The notes under the pieces were generated by a model that was not told the DNA's origin, made no database searches, and saw only the letters and a program-made list of their open reading frames with translations. Positions 32,701 through 43,281 of a DNA stretch of 64,000 nt are shown piece after piece. The first letter of the stretch is position 1. Each line of letters opens with the position of its first letter. The DNA comes from Diphasiastrum complanatum (Eukaryota; Streptophyta; Lycopodiopsida; Lycopodiales; Lycopodiaceae). Where the stretch lies: the NCBI GenBank assembly GCA_029204225.1, contig MU831881.1:34628-98627 (forward strand), given 5' to 3'. Position numbers and translations under genes: made by a program.

Positions 32701-34838
32701 TTCCTCACTCTCTCATGTTGTCCCGATGTGGAGGACTCTACTCGTCTCATCGTAGCCCGTACAATATATGGGCTCTAGCGCTACTGGTTCCATGTCTGTT
32801 TTGGCCCATTCAACCAAAAGGCCTTTAGCTTGTGGCACAATCTGCAGTAATTCTCTGAGGGATAAACTAACATAGCTTGCTAGCAGGCTTGTGAGCATTT
32901 CAGTGTGCGGTTCCTCAAGCTCCACCATGTGGAAAGGTGGTTCATGATGATGCAACCGATCATTTTGATCAGTGCACAGTGGTGAGCCCATTCATGGTTC
33001 TGGTTCTTCATTAGCAGGAGGTTCCGTAGGGTTGGCATTTTCTTGCTCTTTTTCCTCTGCTTGTGCTCTCTGTACCCACAATGCTGTATCTTCTCGTACT
33101 GTCTCCTTTCTTTCCTCACATTCGGATATGGTGCTGAAGTTGAGGGTTGGTCATCAATGACTGATGGTGGTGGTGAGGGAGCCACTTCCTTCCTCTTTTG
33201 TGCTCACGTGACGGATAACACAAGGGCATGGAAATGTTGCTTTTCTGGTGGCATCCCCACTGGAACTGTTGCTCGTTGTATTACAATGAAGTTCAATGGC
33301 GCGCTGGTCCCAAGTCTTAATGGACAGTTCTTGAAGCAGTGTCCATAACCGCATTCCCGACAGAATGATGTATATTGTCCTTTGTAAGGACATTCAGCAA
33401 TTATGTGTCCTTCGCCACATCCATAGTAACCGTAATTTCTTCCGCCTTGATGCTGAGTTTGAGCTGCATAGGCTACAATATATTCATTTATGGCAGGATC
33501 CATATATGGTTCATCCGTCCCATACCATTGCTGCTACTCAGGTTGAGGTGGTACTGGCATCTCTGGTCCTGTTGCTGTCAAGTTTACGTGGGCCACTTGC
33601 TGATTAGCTGGCCCTGGTGGTACAGGTAAGGCCATGCGTTGTTGATTAATCGACGCGCCATACCTCAGTGCCACATTTGTTGCCCCTTGATGATATGGAT
33701 AAGAAGTCTCATAAGGACTCCACTTCTGTTGGACAATTCGGGGGCTAAATGGGCAAAAGGTTGTATCGTGCGATATTGTGTTGCACAAATGGCAAAATCT
33801 CTAGATCAATCTTAGTTTTTGCTTTAGGACTGGACACTCATTCGCTGTATGGTTTTGTGTGCATACTGAACACCATACATTCTCGCGACGGGGATATTGT
33901 AGCTTGTTTTGTTTTGGTAGATTGGGCGCTGTTGCTACAGCTCCTTGTAAGACTTTCAGTTTCTGATCAAACTGTGCCATAAATTGTTCCATCCACTGTT
34001 TGTGTAATTTTGTCATTTGTTCCAACAACAGTTCTGTGGATAGAGTGAAAGCATTTGATGATGATGATGCTATCGAGGGAGTTGGAGTATGGGTGGTTTG
34101 GATATTCGTTGTCTGATCTCTCATCCTCTTCCCTGATGGCATCCTCCATAGCTTTTTGCAGAGTAGCATATTGCTCCTGTCATTTCAGTTCTCTTATGAT
34201 GCTACGTGGTAATCCCGCAAGGAACCACATGATCACCGCATGATCGGGAGTTAGGGCTGCACTGCACTCGGATCATAGATGTTTGACCCGCTCAATATAG
34301 TTTCTGACCCTTTCTCTTTTTCCCATATTGACCTTGCTGAGCAGGAGAAACGGGTCTTTAGAAACTTCCTTGGTTTAAAGCACGTGATGAGAGCTGCTTT
34401 AACCGCTTCCCAAGTGGATTTTTCTTCCTCAGACAAGTTGAAAAACCAATCTTGAACCACAACTATTAGTGACATAAGGAACAACATCAACTTCTCTACA
34501 GGTGTCCGATCACCGTAGATTTCACAAGCTTGCTCATAGATCTGGAGGAAGCGGATGGGATCTAATGATCCGTCGTATTTAGGTATCTCTATCCGAGATG
34601 CCCTCCGGACTGCTTGCAAGGGAGCGACAGGTACGGGTTGACCCATTGGATCCATTGGCACTGGTTCTGATTTTGCCTCTTGTTGCGCAACTGCTAATCT
34701 GGGAAGGTGTGTTGCTTGATTTGTTTTCCTTCTTGCTACTGATCGTCCATATCTCAGATTCATCCAATGGTGGAATCCAAGGTAGTTGGATTTTGCTGGT
34801 ACAATGGAATGCAGTCTGGATCTTATGGATATGATCAA
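32701..34838 (-). pseudogene. Gypsy-1 gag
   Basis: The frame 34251-34838 carries the retrotransposon gag domain (RASRIEIPKYDGSLDPIRFL, FFNLSEEEKSTWEAVKAALI, TCFKPRKFLKTRF). Further frames hold the C-terminal zinc-binding part: VWCSVCTQNHTANECPVLKQ (about 33810-33880), GCGEGHIIAECPYKG and FCRECGYGHCFKNCP (33310-33440), three knuckles in all. A Pro/Gln-rich segment (QQRMALPVPPGPANQQVAHV) lies between. At least four frame changes are needed to read the whole, so it is non-functional. Confidence 0.88.
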
Positions 34839-36048
34839 TCGGATAGGCCAGTATTGAGGATTCAGGCCTCTTACGGTGGTTTTTCCTTAATAACTTTTTA
34901 CTTCTTGCACTGATTGTCCTGAGATTTTGATAGTAGCTGGATCTGATATAGATCTTTCCATTGATTTAATCTGCAAGGGTTACTAGTGCGAGGGTTGGCT
35001 GTGCGAGGGCTGTTTTGTAGTAAAAAAAACTTTGATATCTCTCTGATTACTGAGATCTAACTCTCACAAGAATTACAGGAGCTTCATCTAAGGTAGATCT
35101 GACTCTGAAAATCTCTACGAGGGTTAACTCTTGCATTAAGTGAAAATTTTACTGTTTGTGAGGGTTCAAACGACTAATTTGGCTTGATCTTCACCATTAA
35201 TCAGTACTAACTCTTGCAGGCTTCATCACTGATGGAAAATGACATTCTGGATCAATTGGAGTGGTTTACGAGAGTTACTTTTGTAAGGATTTTCCGAGTT
35301 TTTCAAATTTTAGTGATTTTTCAGTACTTAAATCCAATTTTTTGCTCACTAGAATCAAAATAACTCTCGCAGACTAATCTGTGTTCTAGTCTCATTGAGA
35401 TGGAATTTCAAAATTCTCTGCGAGGGTTCTTGATCACTGGAACTGAAAATTTTAATGTCTGTGAGGGTTCTTTGGTATTTTTCCATCTTTTTTCCACTAG
35501 GAACTCTCATAGAGGCACTTAAATTCTAAGCTAACTCACGCAAGCTCTACTGTGTCCTGGTCTCAATGAGATGGAACTTCAGGGAGCTCTGCGAGAGTTC
35601 TTATGAAGATTTGAATTTTTTTGATTTTCTACAAGGATTTTTTGAATTTTTATGGTTTTTTCTCTGATTTTTGCATCTGCTTAGAACTAACTCTCGCAGG
35701 CTTCTATGCAGATCTGGGAAGGTACCCTGGAGCTACTGCTAGTCATGCAAGGGTTATCTTTCACTGGTTTTGGAGAAAACAAAATCTGATGGAAAATTTG
35801 GCTCTTTTTCCCTCCAAAATATAGATTGGTGTGTTTTTTGGACTTTCTCAGATTTTGGTTTGGATGTCAAGCCCTTAGAGATTGTTCAGGGCCTCCTCTA
35901 CCCTCTCACACCTCCTCCACTAGCTGGGAACAGTCCAAACACAAGAAAACATAGAAAACTATCTCTTCCTACCCCAAAATCCACCTAAAACTACTCTAAA
36001 AAGCAAGAAATAACTAAAATGCAGCTATATTAGTTAGTGAGAACTTAT
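34839..36048 (-). other. Gypsy-1 leader with a scattered GCGAGGGTT motif array
   Basis: Noncoding between primer site and gag. Variants of (T/C)GCGAGGGTT and TACGAGGGTT, and the inverse AACTCTCGCAG, appear a dozen or more times between 34988 and 35755 at irregular intervals of roughly 20-120 bp, on both strands. Intervening DNA is T-rich. Confidence 0.75.
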
Positions 36049-36065
36049 CCCCAGCAACGACGCCA
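36049..36065 (-). other. Primer-binding site of gypsy-1 (tRNA-Asp type)
   Basis: On the - strand TGGCGTCGTTGCTGGGG, one base after the LTR. It resembles the TGGCGCCGTTGCCGGGG site typical of Athila elements. Confidence 0.75.
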
Positions 36066-36066
36066 C

Positions 36067-36301
36067 TGTAGGGTCGAAGATCTTGTGTAGTAGTAGCCCT
36101 CCCGCCTGTCAACAAGGGTTAGAACACTGGATAGGCTATGTAAAGATGCTACTTTTAGATAGTTCTCTACCTCTTACACTAACACTACCACTTTTAACAC
36201 TATCCCCACTAACTCTACTCCACTAAACTAGCATTCAACATGATTTGTAGTGAAAGAGAGGGATAAAGAGAGAGTTAGATGGATAGAAAGAGCATAGAAG
36301 G

Positions 36302-36394
<93 letters not shown>

Positions 36395-36950
36395 GGAGGG
36401 AGGTTAGCTCACTTGCTCATTGTACTTGCTAAGGGAGAAACATAAACTATTGAAACCAAAAAGGCATGAACTTGAAAGCAAATGAAAAACAACAAGAGCA
36501 ATAGCAAGCATTGAATAGCAAATGAGGATGCTTCTCTTCCAAAAATGGTAGAGTTTTCTCCTTCTCATTAAGCATGCAAATAGAGTACAAATGGTGTCTT
36601 TTTATAAATGGGGAAGGCCCTTGACCCATAATCCTATTGGCTAATATTCACATTGATCCTATCCATTCATCTTGGACCCAACTTAATCCAAGGGTTCACA
36701 AAAAGTACATTAGAAATCACAAGATTCATGTGAGTCCAAAATTGGAAAAAGTAAACTCTAAGTTCTAACTTGACTTTGGGCCTCAAGTTTTATTTTAATT
36801 ACAAAGGGCCCAAGTCTATTATATCTATTTATAATCACCTTGCGTGCTCATTGGGCCATGGACTTATACGCGCATGAAGCCATGCCCTCGCAACACATTT
36901 ATTACTAAATTTACTTATTTGCTCGCATTGTGTTGAGAATACCCCCAACA
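36067..36950 (-). repeat. 5' LTR of gypsy-1 (about 884 bp)
   Basis: On the - strand it runs TGTTGGGGGTATTC ... CCCTACA and adjoins the primer site. It ends at the exact point where unrelated-orientation gag of another gypsy copy begins (36951). It contains the GA microsatellite. Confidence 0.8.
36307..36391. repeat. (GA)n microsatellite
   Basis: About 42 uninterrupted GA units within the gypsy-1 LTR. Confidence 0.97.
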
Positions 36951-38080
36951 ATGCGGCACCATGGTATGGAACGCCGATGAATCAGCAGCGCATGACACTA
37001 CCTGCACCACCTGGGCCAGCTAACAATCAAGTGGCTCATGTAAATCTAGCAGCAGTAGAACAAGAACCACCATCCCAACTTGAGCAGCAGTAGTGGTACA
37101 TTCCGAAAGAGACATTTGTCGATCCGACAGTCAACGAATACTACGCTGCGCAACCTCAATGTCAGGGAGGTAGGATCTATGGCTGCTATGGATGCGGCGA
37201 AGTCCATAGATTTGTTGAATGTCCTTATAAGGGACATATACGGCCTTTTGCAAAGAATGCGGATACGAGCATTGCTACAAGAATTGCCCGGTTAAACCTA
37301 GAACGAGTGCATCCTTGAATCTAGTCTCGATACAACCGATAGCAGTTCCAAGAAGGATGCCACAGGAAAATAAAAAATCCCATATTATAGTGCTAGCAGT
37401 CACATGAACATAGAAACGAAAGGGAGTGGCCCCATCACCATCATCATCAGTATCAGTGACTGCTGATAACCAACCCTCAACTGCAAGATCATTTCCGAAT
37501 GTTAGGGAAGAAGGAAGGATATACCATAAAGTTCGTCATTAGGTACAAAAAGCACAAGAAGAGAAAGCTGCTCAAGCACGAGAAGCTCCTGCAGAACCTC
37601 AACCTATGGAAGAACCAGCACCACCAGTGGCCTCCCTAGTACGGATGGATCATAACGATTACTTGCACCATCACGAACCACCATTCCATCTGGAAGTGTC
37701 AGAGGTCCCACAAAGAGGTGTGCTCACCAATTTACTATCTAGCCGCTTGAACTTATCTCTCGGAGAGTTACTGCAGACTACATCTTGAGCCAAGAACATC
37801 CTAGCTGAATGGGCCAAAGCGGAACTAGAAATAGCAGTAGAAGAGCCCTTATATTATGTGGGCTACGAAGGAACGAGCAACGTCCTCCATATCGGACAGT
37901 GTGAGAAAGTGAAGAACACGACATCACCCTGCCAATCCACCACAAGAGGTTCTAGGATGAAGCAGTAGTGGTAGATGGAGGATCGGGTGTAAATTTGATC
38001 TCCACTACCTTGTATTAGAAATGGGAATTGCAAGGATTGAAACCAGCAAACGTGTTTACTAGGAAGACCTTGGTTGAGGA
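36951..38080 (+). pseudogene. Gypsy (+) gag C-terminus and protease region
   Basis: NQQRMTLPAPPGPANNQVAH opens the region and matches gypsy-1 gag. Knuckles GCGEVHRFVECPYKG (about 37190-37235) and CGYEHCYKNCP follow across a frame change, then LHHHEPPFHLEVSEVPQRGV as in gypsy-1. The protease is degraded: VDGGSGVNLIS-like sequence near 37970-38000 and LGRPWLRIAQVVGN near 38060-38100 are readable across frames. Confidence 0.8.
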
Positions 38081-38940
38081 TTGCGCAAGTGGTTGGGAAC
38101 CATAAAACTCGCCTGCGAAAACAGAGAGCAGGATGTAAAGGTCAATCCAACCACATGGGCGGTGAAACCAATTACACCAAAAGTTGATAACGGATCTTCC
38201 ACCACTGATCACACAATTGATCGCCCAAAGCAAGCCAAGGGAGGTCGTTACGACTCTGAAGCGGATATTGTGAGATGGATGGACACATTGGCAATCGTTG
38301 ACTGTATGGCTGGGCATGCTTGTCAACCGGATTCAGATCCAGAACCCAGCACATCTTCACCCAAGTGCTATACCTTGGACACGCCAATCACTTTCGGGGT
38401 GAATATGATCAATGTAGCATGGCTGTCAGCGGAAGCTATTGAGAACCATGTGGATGATGATTTAATCCCTTGGCAACATGCTTTTATCTACAACAAGGAG
38501 ACTAAACTGACTGATGAGCAAGTCCTGCAACATATGGACCCCGATCGTTATGGAATGAGAAAAGTACCAACTCAACCATCTCAGAGATTGGCCATGGCAA
38601 AAGTTTCCAAGATTGATCCACCCAAGGCACCTGTCAACAAGAAGAATCAACTGAAACAATGATACAATTAGGTGATCCAATGGAGCGATCTATCTGAAGA
38701 AGCAATAGCCACGGTAGATATTGATATTCAAACTCATGAAGCGAATATCGCACCAGTACCTAAGACAACAAGGATGAAACCCAACTACATGGGCAAAAAA
38801 GAAAAAAAGAAAGTGTTGGACTCCTTGAAGTCGGTCCGAATGGACCCAGATGTAGCGTCATCATCCTCACAGATAATTGATAATCCAAATATTACAAGTC
38901 ACGCTAAGGTCAACATTTATGAAATCGAGCACACGTAATG
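38081..38940 (+). pseudogene. Gypsy (+) protease-RT linker
   Basis: The open frame 38081-38662 (VNPTTWAVKPITPKVDNGSS, VPWQHA-like IPWQHAFIYNKETKLTDEQV, HMDPDRYGMRKVP) and the frame 38672-38938 (SDLSEEAIATVDIDIQTHEA, KKVLDSLKSVRMDPDVASSS) align along their length with gypsy-1 31350-32579. They stay open, which suggests moderate age. Confidence 0.85.
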
Positions 38941-39640
38941 GGTATTGCCGATAGTCACAGTACTCAAGAAAGGCAAAATGCAAATCTGTGTGAACCTGAA
39001 AGTGTTAAATGTAGTTACCAAGAAGGATCATTTTCCCTTACCATTTACGAAAAGTATTCTGGACAGAGTAGCGGGAGCAGAAGCCTACAGTTTCCTAGAC
39101 GGTTTCAGCAGCCACAAGCAACTGAAAATAGTGCCGCAAGATTAGTACAAGACAACATTCACCACGGAACGGGGAACCTATGCCTACAAAGTGATGTCAT
39201 TTGGACTTTGTAATGCCCCAAGTACCTTTCAAAGAGTTATGCAGACGTCATTCAAAGAATTTTTGCAAAAATTTTTAGAGATCTTCTTGGATGATCTGTG
39301 CGTGCATGGACCTAACTCTGAGCATTTATCCAACTTGGAAAAGGTGCTGATGAAATGCCGCGAATATCAGATATCCTTGAAACTAGAGAAGTGGAGAAGA
39401 AAATTGCAGCCGTACCTGATGATGGGCTACCATACATTGTCTTGTTTTACATTGACATTGTACCTGAATGGGCCGCTGACATTGTTGAGTATCTTATGCA
39501 GGGCCAACCGGTTAAATCTCTACCCAAGGCGGAACAGCAAAAACTGATTTTAAAAACTAGACCTTATCAATTGATTGCCGGTCAATTATATCGAAGAGGA
39601 CCAAATGGAATCCTTCAAAGATGTGCTACATCACGGGCTT
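38941..39640 (+). pseudogene. Gypsy (+) reverse transcriptase, RNase H removed
   Basis: VTVLKKGKMQICVNLKVLNV, KKDHFPLPFTKSILDRVAGA, SFLDGFSS (first Asp), then in another frame VMSFGLCNAPSTFQRVMQTS and EIFLDDLCVHG (catalytic F-L-D-D near 39285-39300), LMKCREYQISLKLEK. The next residues (PDDGLPYIVLFYIDIVPEWA, ADIVEYLMQGQPVKSLPKAE) belong to the spacer after RNase H in gypsy-1, so thumb, connection and RNase H are gone (junction near 39395). GPNGILQRC marks the start of integrase, which is also absent. Confidence 0.88.
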
Positions 39641-39975
39641 TTCTAAGGCAGCCACAGACGTCTCAACTAAGTCCAGGAGCTCCAGCAAGAAGCTGTGCTA
39701 GCCCCCCTCCAGAAACAGAAAACACATGCCTGAGAGCGGAGGTGCGAGCGCTCCAAGAAGAGAAGGCCGCATGGTTAACCCAACCAATACCTGCGGATAG
39801 GCCACTCACCCAAGTAGAGATAAATCTCCATAGGCAGCAAGTGCAAGTCTACGCACAAACCCTGATCAACTATTAGGCCGAATTCAACAAATATTGCATG
39901 AGTGCCAACCAAGAGCTCAACAAGGCAGAAAGCACACTCGAGGCGTGGCTCAAACATGTATGTTATAAGAACCTA
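39640..39975 (+). pseudogene. ORF3 coiled-coil fragment in gypsy (+)
   Basis: After the integrase deletion the frame runs into LRAEVRALQEEKAAWLTQPI, PADRPLTQVEINLHRQQVQV and YAQTLINY, stop, AEFNKYCMSANQELNKAEST and LEAWLKHV. This aligns with gypsy-2 ORF3 at about 59560-59680 (AYLQTQIPDHPVTPTEIAYL, FKKVETYKVALQGFQ): shared pattern IP--P-T--EI------V--Y---L. It shows that ORF3 belongs to this gypsy lineage too. Confidence 0.75.
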
Positions 39976-40747
39976 CCAATTTTTTTGTTAGTAGGTGAAT
40001 TAAAAATTTTGGTAGGCTTTTGTCAATGGATTGTCGTCCCTAGAGGGATCCTTTATTTTATGTTTATTTCACGGTTTCCAGAGTCCATACAGCACGACGC
40101 GAAAGGGATTCTTTTGTTTTATGCTTTGCATTTCCAGGCTTTTCATAATGCAGAGGATTTTCTGACACTAGCTTTCTGAGCTGGTGCTGCCTGCATAGCA
40201 CCTTTCTTTTACACTTAAACAATGGCTTGTGTTGAATCTGCATAACACCTTTCTTTTACACTTAGAAAATGACTTGTGTTGAATCTGCACAACAACTTTC
40301 TTTTACACTTAAAACAATGACTTGTGTTGAATCTGCATAACACCTTTCTTTTACACTTAAACAATGACTTGTGTTGACACCTTTCTCTTACACTTAAACA
40401 ATGACTTGTGTTGAATCTTTCCTTTCACGCTTTCCATTCAGCGAAAGGGATCCTTTATTTTATGTTTATTTCACGCTTTCCAGGATCCATAGCATTTTCT
40501 GACACTGGCTGACTGTCTTTCATAATGCAGACATTTCTGCACTGGCTTTCTGAGCTGGTGCTGCCTGCATAACAGTCAAACAATAACTTGTGAACACTCC
40601 ACGAAGGTCAAGTCTACTTATAAGTATGGGCTTGGGCTCATAGCAGCAGCATCACCAATAACGACTCCTCCACATTTTGCTTAGTATCATCTTCTTGGGT
40701 CACAAACTACAGCCAACGACCGTTTCACCGGCTATCATTACACTACC
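39976..40747 (+). promoter_or_regulatory. Upstream region of the actinoporin-like gene
   Basis: Contains two diverged copies of a block with GGGATCCTTTATTTTATGTT and TTTCTGAGCTGGTGCTGCC (about 40048-40190 and 40445-40570), flanking the minisatellite. A TATA-like TTATAAG is at 40618-40624, about 125 bp before the start codon, with CAAT-like ACAATAAC near 40580. The start codon context is ACCATGG, favourable for plant translation. Confidence 0.5.
40187..40412 (+). repeat. 47-bp minisatellite, about 4.8 units
   Basis: The unit begins GAATCTGCATAACACC and ends ACAATGACTTGTGTT. Unit starts are at 40234, 40281 and 40329, with a partial unit before and one missing its first ten bases after (40376-40412). 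Confidence 0.95.
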
Positions 40748-41311
40748 ATGGCTTTAACTGCTGCCCAGATCTTGGCACTAATTCAAAACGCTGGCGGAGT
40801 TTTAAAAGCCGTGAGTACAATAGCAGACGAGTTCAACCAGCTTTTTGGCTCAGTCGAAGATGTGCATAATAAAGTTCGTTGGCTGGAGATCAGCATTGTG
40901 AATCTGTCCACGGAGCAAACACTCTACATCGACAAGTCTTGGTTTGATAGCGGCCGTTTCTGGGCGCAGCCGTTCGACGGCATAGCACCGGGGAGCGCTC
41001 AAACGTTCTTTGTGTGCAACAGTGATGGCTCTATCTTTACGGGCGTGTCTGGTGGGGTGAGCTACAAGGTAGTGAAGAGCTCCAGTCAGAGCAAGTTCAC
41101 AGAAGGCTCAAAGGAGCGTTTGATCTGCACATTCTCCAACCCCTACGCCGGAGCAACCAAGTGCCTCACTCGCTGGATGAAGAACGATATATCCAGCCTA
41201 TTTGGTGAGATGGAGGAGTCCGCAATTGTTCGCGATGAACGCTGCGGCTGCTACAGGGCGGGCAACAACAAGGTGGTATTCATTTGGAAGGATAAGAGTA
41301 GCCATTGGTAA
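40748..41311 (+). CDS. Actinoporin-like (bryoporin-like) protein
   Basis: A complete intronless frame of 187 codons, ATG at 40748, TAA at 41309-41311. Residues 1-33 form a predicted hydrophobic/amphipathic helix (LTAAQILALIQNAG, VLKAVSTI) with no signal peptide. Beta-rich sequence follows (VRWLEISIVNLSTEQTLYI, GIAPGSAQTFFVCNSDGSIF, TGVSGGVSYKVV) and the LICTFSNPYAG block at about 125-135. This layout (N-terminal helix, beta core, F-S-x-P-Y block) fits the actinoporin superfamily, whose members bind sphingomyelin or similar lipids and some of which form membrane pores; mosses carry members (bryoporins). Five cysteines (90, 127, 139, 166, 168) are not typical of sea-anemone members. Family assignment is by pattern, not search; a related lectin-like fold is possible. 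Activity is unknown. Base composition looks more GC-rich than its flanks, and the gene sits among retroelements. Confidence 0.6.
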   Translation: MALTAAQILALIQNAGGVLKAVSTIADEFNQLFGSVEDVHNKVRWLEISIVNLSTEQTLYIDKSWFDSGRFWAQPFDGIAPGSAQTFFVCNSDGSIFTGVSGGVSYKVVKSSSQSKFTEGSKERLICTFSNPYAGATKCLTRWMKNDISSLFGEMEESAIVRDERCGCYRAGNNKVVFIWKDKSSHW

Positions 41312-41843
41312 ATTATGATGATCTGCCCTGCAGGATCTGGATCGTCCTACTTATCATTTTCATCTCTTCCTCTAAGGAAAGAAAGAAGGAATCAATGGGC
41401 TTTTTCAGCATGCGTGAAGTAGAGTTTAGTTAGTATCAAATATGTAGCCCACCGTTGGATGGCGAATAGCATACGTAGCAGTTGCAGATTTATGGTGGAG
41501 ATTGAAAACGTTTTAGGATCCCTCTTTATGGCTCAGAATTTGCCTATACATTTAAATAACCGGATGATGCCATGTGTTTGATATCAATAAGTTACTAGTT
41601 TGTGCCTGTGTGTGTTTGTTCAGCTAGTTATATATAGTTCCATCTTTTGAATTATCTTTGCCCATCCTTGTACTAAGAAGAGGAAGAAAGGCTTCTATTT
41701 CTCATAATCATTATGTTCAGCGTGACTGTAAATTATTTGGTCGATCAAAGTTTTCCCCTTTTTCACAAAGAGTAATCTCACTAAAACACTTTGAACCATT
41801 CCAACCTACACTCATAAGAGACTTAAGTCTTGTAACACTTGTT

Positions 41844-41844
<1 letters not shown>

Positions 41845-41903
<59 letters not shown>
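41845..41903. repeat. (TA)n/(CA)n microsatellite
   Basis: About 15 TA units followed by about 14 CA units. Confidence 0.97.
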
Positions 41904-41905
<2 letters not shown>

Positions 41906-42351
41906 GAGCTCTAGAAGAACCATTCACCTACCTTTTTCACCCTCTTTTCTATATAAGGATGGCATGGGAGTTCATGTGAACCATGATGTGCTCAATCCTT
42001 GTCTTTCTATGAATTACTTTGCTAGCCAAATAGTTGATCCAAGAACATTAGTTTGAAGTCCTTCATCATCACTAGGTTCCTTCCAATAGATCTTAATAGT
42101 ACCTTTGTTTCAAATATACAAATTTGATTGAACACCATTATGTATATACTGGGAAAATGCTTAGGGAGCTCCAAGGATCCTAACATGACTGACACATACA
42201 AAACTTGAGTATGTGATCTTAAGCTCATGATGAAGAATCTCTTTTTTATTCAAATAGGCAAGAAGAAAAAACATGAGAAATTGAAAAATGAAAAGCAAGA
42301 GATTGTAAACAAATGTGAAGTGGTATCTCCACATAAAGTATCACACATCAG

Positions 42352-42353
<2 letters not shown>

Positions 42354-42423
<70 letters not shown>
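42354..42423. repeat. (CT)n microsatellite
   Basis: About 35 uninterrupted CT units. Confidence 0.97.
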
Positions 42424-42425
<2 letters not shown>

Positions 42426-42857
42426 GGAATTGGCAATGTGTTGACGTTAAGAAGGGTCAGGGTCAAGGGGTGCTCGAGGATTGTGCATAAGTGAGCATAA
42501 GTGAGAGGCATTCCTCATCATAATCTATGCAGCAAAGGTTGGGAGGAGACAAGGCAGCTAGCTTCACCATGTTTCATGCTTTTTGATGATTGTACATGCA
42601 GGGAAATCAGTAGGGATCGTGTGAAGTAATAGGTAGGGTTATTTGGAAATTGTAAAAGAGTATTTCTTTCTTATTACAAATGGACTTTGTTGCCTACCAA
42701 TGAGACCATGCTTCAAATATATCTTGGGTGGAAGTGCTCTTGAGGCTCGTGGTTTTTGAGTGAGTGCAGCAAAGATGAACTTTAATGTTGAAATATTATA
42801 TGTTACACATTCATTTGAATATGTATTTCCTTCCTTCAACATGTTGAATATTGATAA

Positions 42858-43281
42858 TTAAGTATTGTGAAAAGTCTCACTTAACATAGAACTATCAAAA
42901 CATCTTTTAATGTTATGATGTGAAATCCAATCACTTATGTGAGCTAAGTCAAAACTAGTGAATTCGAGCCATAAATGTTTTGAGTATCCATACGTAACTG
43001 CCACAAAGTACTTCTTGTTATGCCTTTTCATGCTAGGAACCCGGTGAGCTGATATTTTCAATTCTGAATCCCATTAGAAATTTGAGAGAAGTGTGCTCAT
43101 TCATGTATCTAGATTCTAAAGTTGTGCCATACATATACTTCGTTACGTCGATGTCCGGTATAGAGGATTCCGGATGATCCTTGACGTGAATATTTGGTAC
43201 TCCAATGTAAGAGTTTGTTAGTTGTGTCTTTCTATTCTGAACTAGGTCGAAAATGTAATTAACAACCTTGTGAGGACCCAA
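42858..43281 (-). other. Unrecognised coding-like fragment
   Basis: Two - strand frames join by a frameshift near 43050: NYIFDLVQNRKTQLTNSYIG, VPNIHVKDHPESSIPDIDVT and LESRYMNEHTSLKFLMGFRI, then KISAHRVPSMKRHNKKYFVA, TYGYSKHLWLEFTSFDLAHI. Residue use is protein-like across the join, which argues for a decayed gene. I do not recognise the family. A transposase or a host pseudogene are both possible. Confidence 0.35.

Larger units (their letters stand above)
28061..36950 (-). mobile_element. Gypsy-1: Athila/Tat-type Ty3/gypsy element
   Basis: On the - strand: 5' LTR (36950-36067), primer site, long leader with motif array, gag, protease (DGE in place of DSG/DTG), RT start, RNase H, integrase, post-pol spacer. 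It has no chromodomain. The RT catalytic core is deleted and several frames are broken. No 3' LTR was found at the low-coordinate end. Confidence 0.85.
36951..39975 (+). mobile_element. Gypsy-1 relative, internally deleted, + strand
   Basis: Contains the gag C-terminus, protease linker, RT palm, a short RNase H/integrase spacer and an ORF3 coiled-coil piece, all compressed into 3 kb. It starts abruptly at 36951 in mid-gag, next to the LTR of the oppositely oriented gypsy-1. No LTR of its own was seen. Confidence 0.85.
41312..42857. other. No gene; 3' flank of the actinoporin-like gene
   Basis: Includes the probable 3' UTR and three microsatellite tracts. No recognisable coding sequence on either strand. 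Confidence 0.5.
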
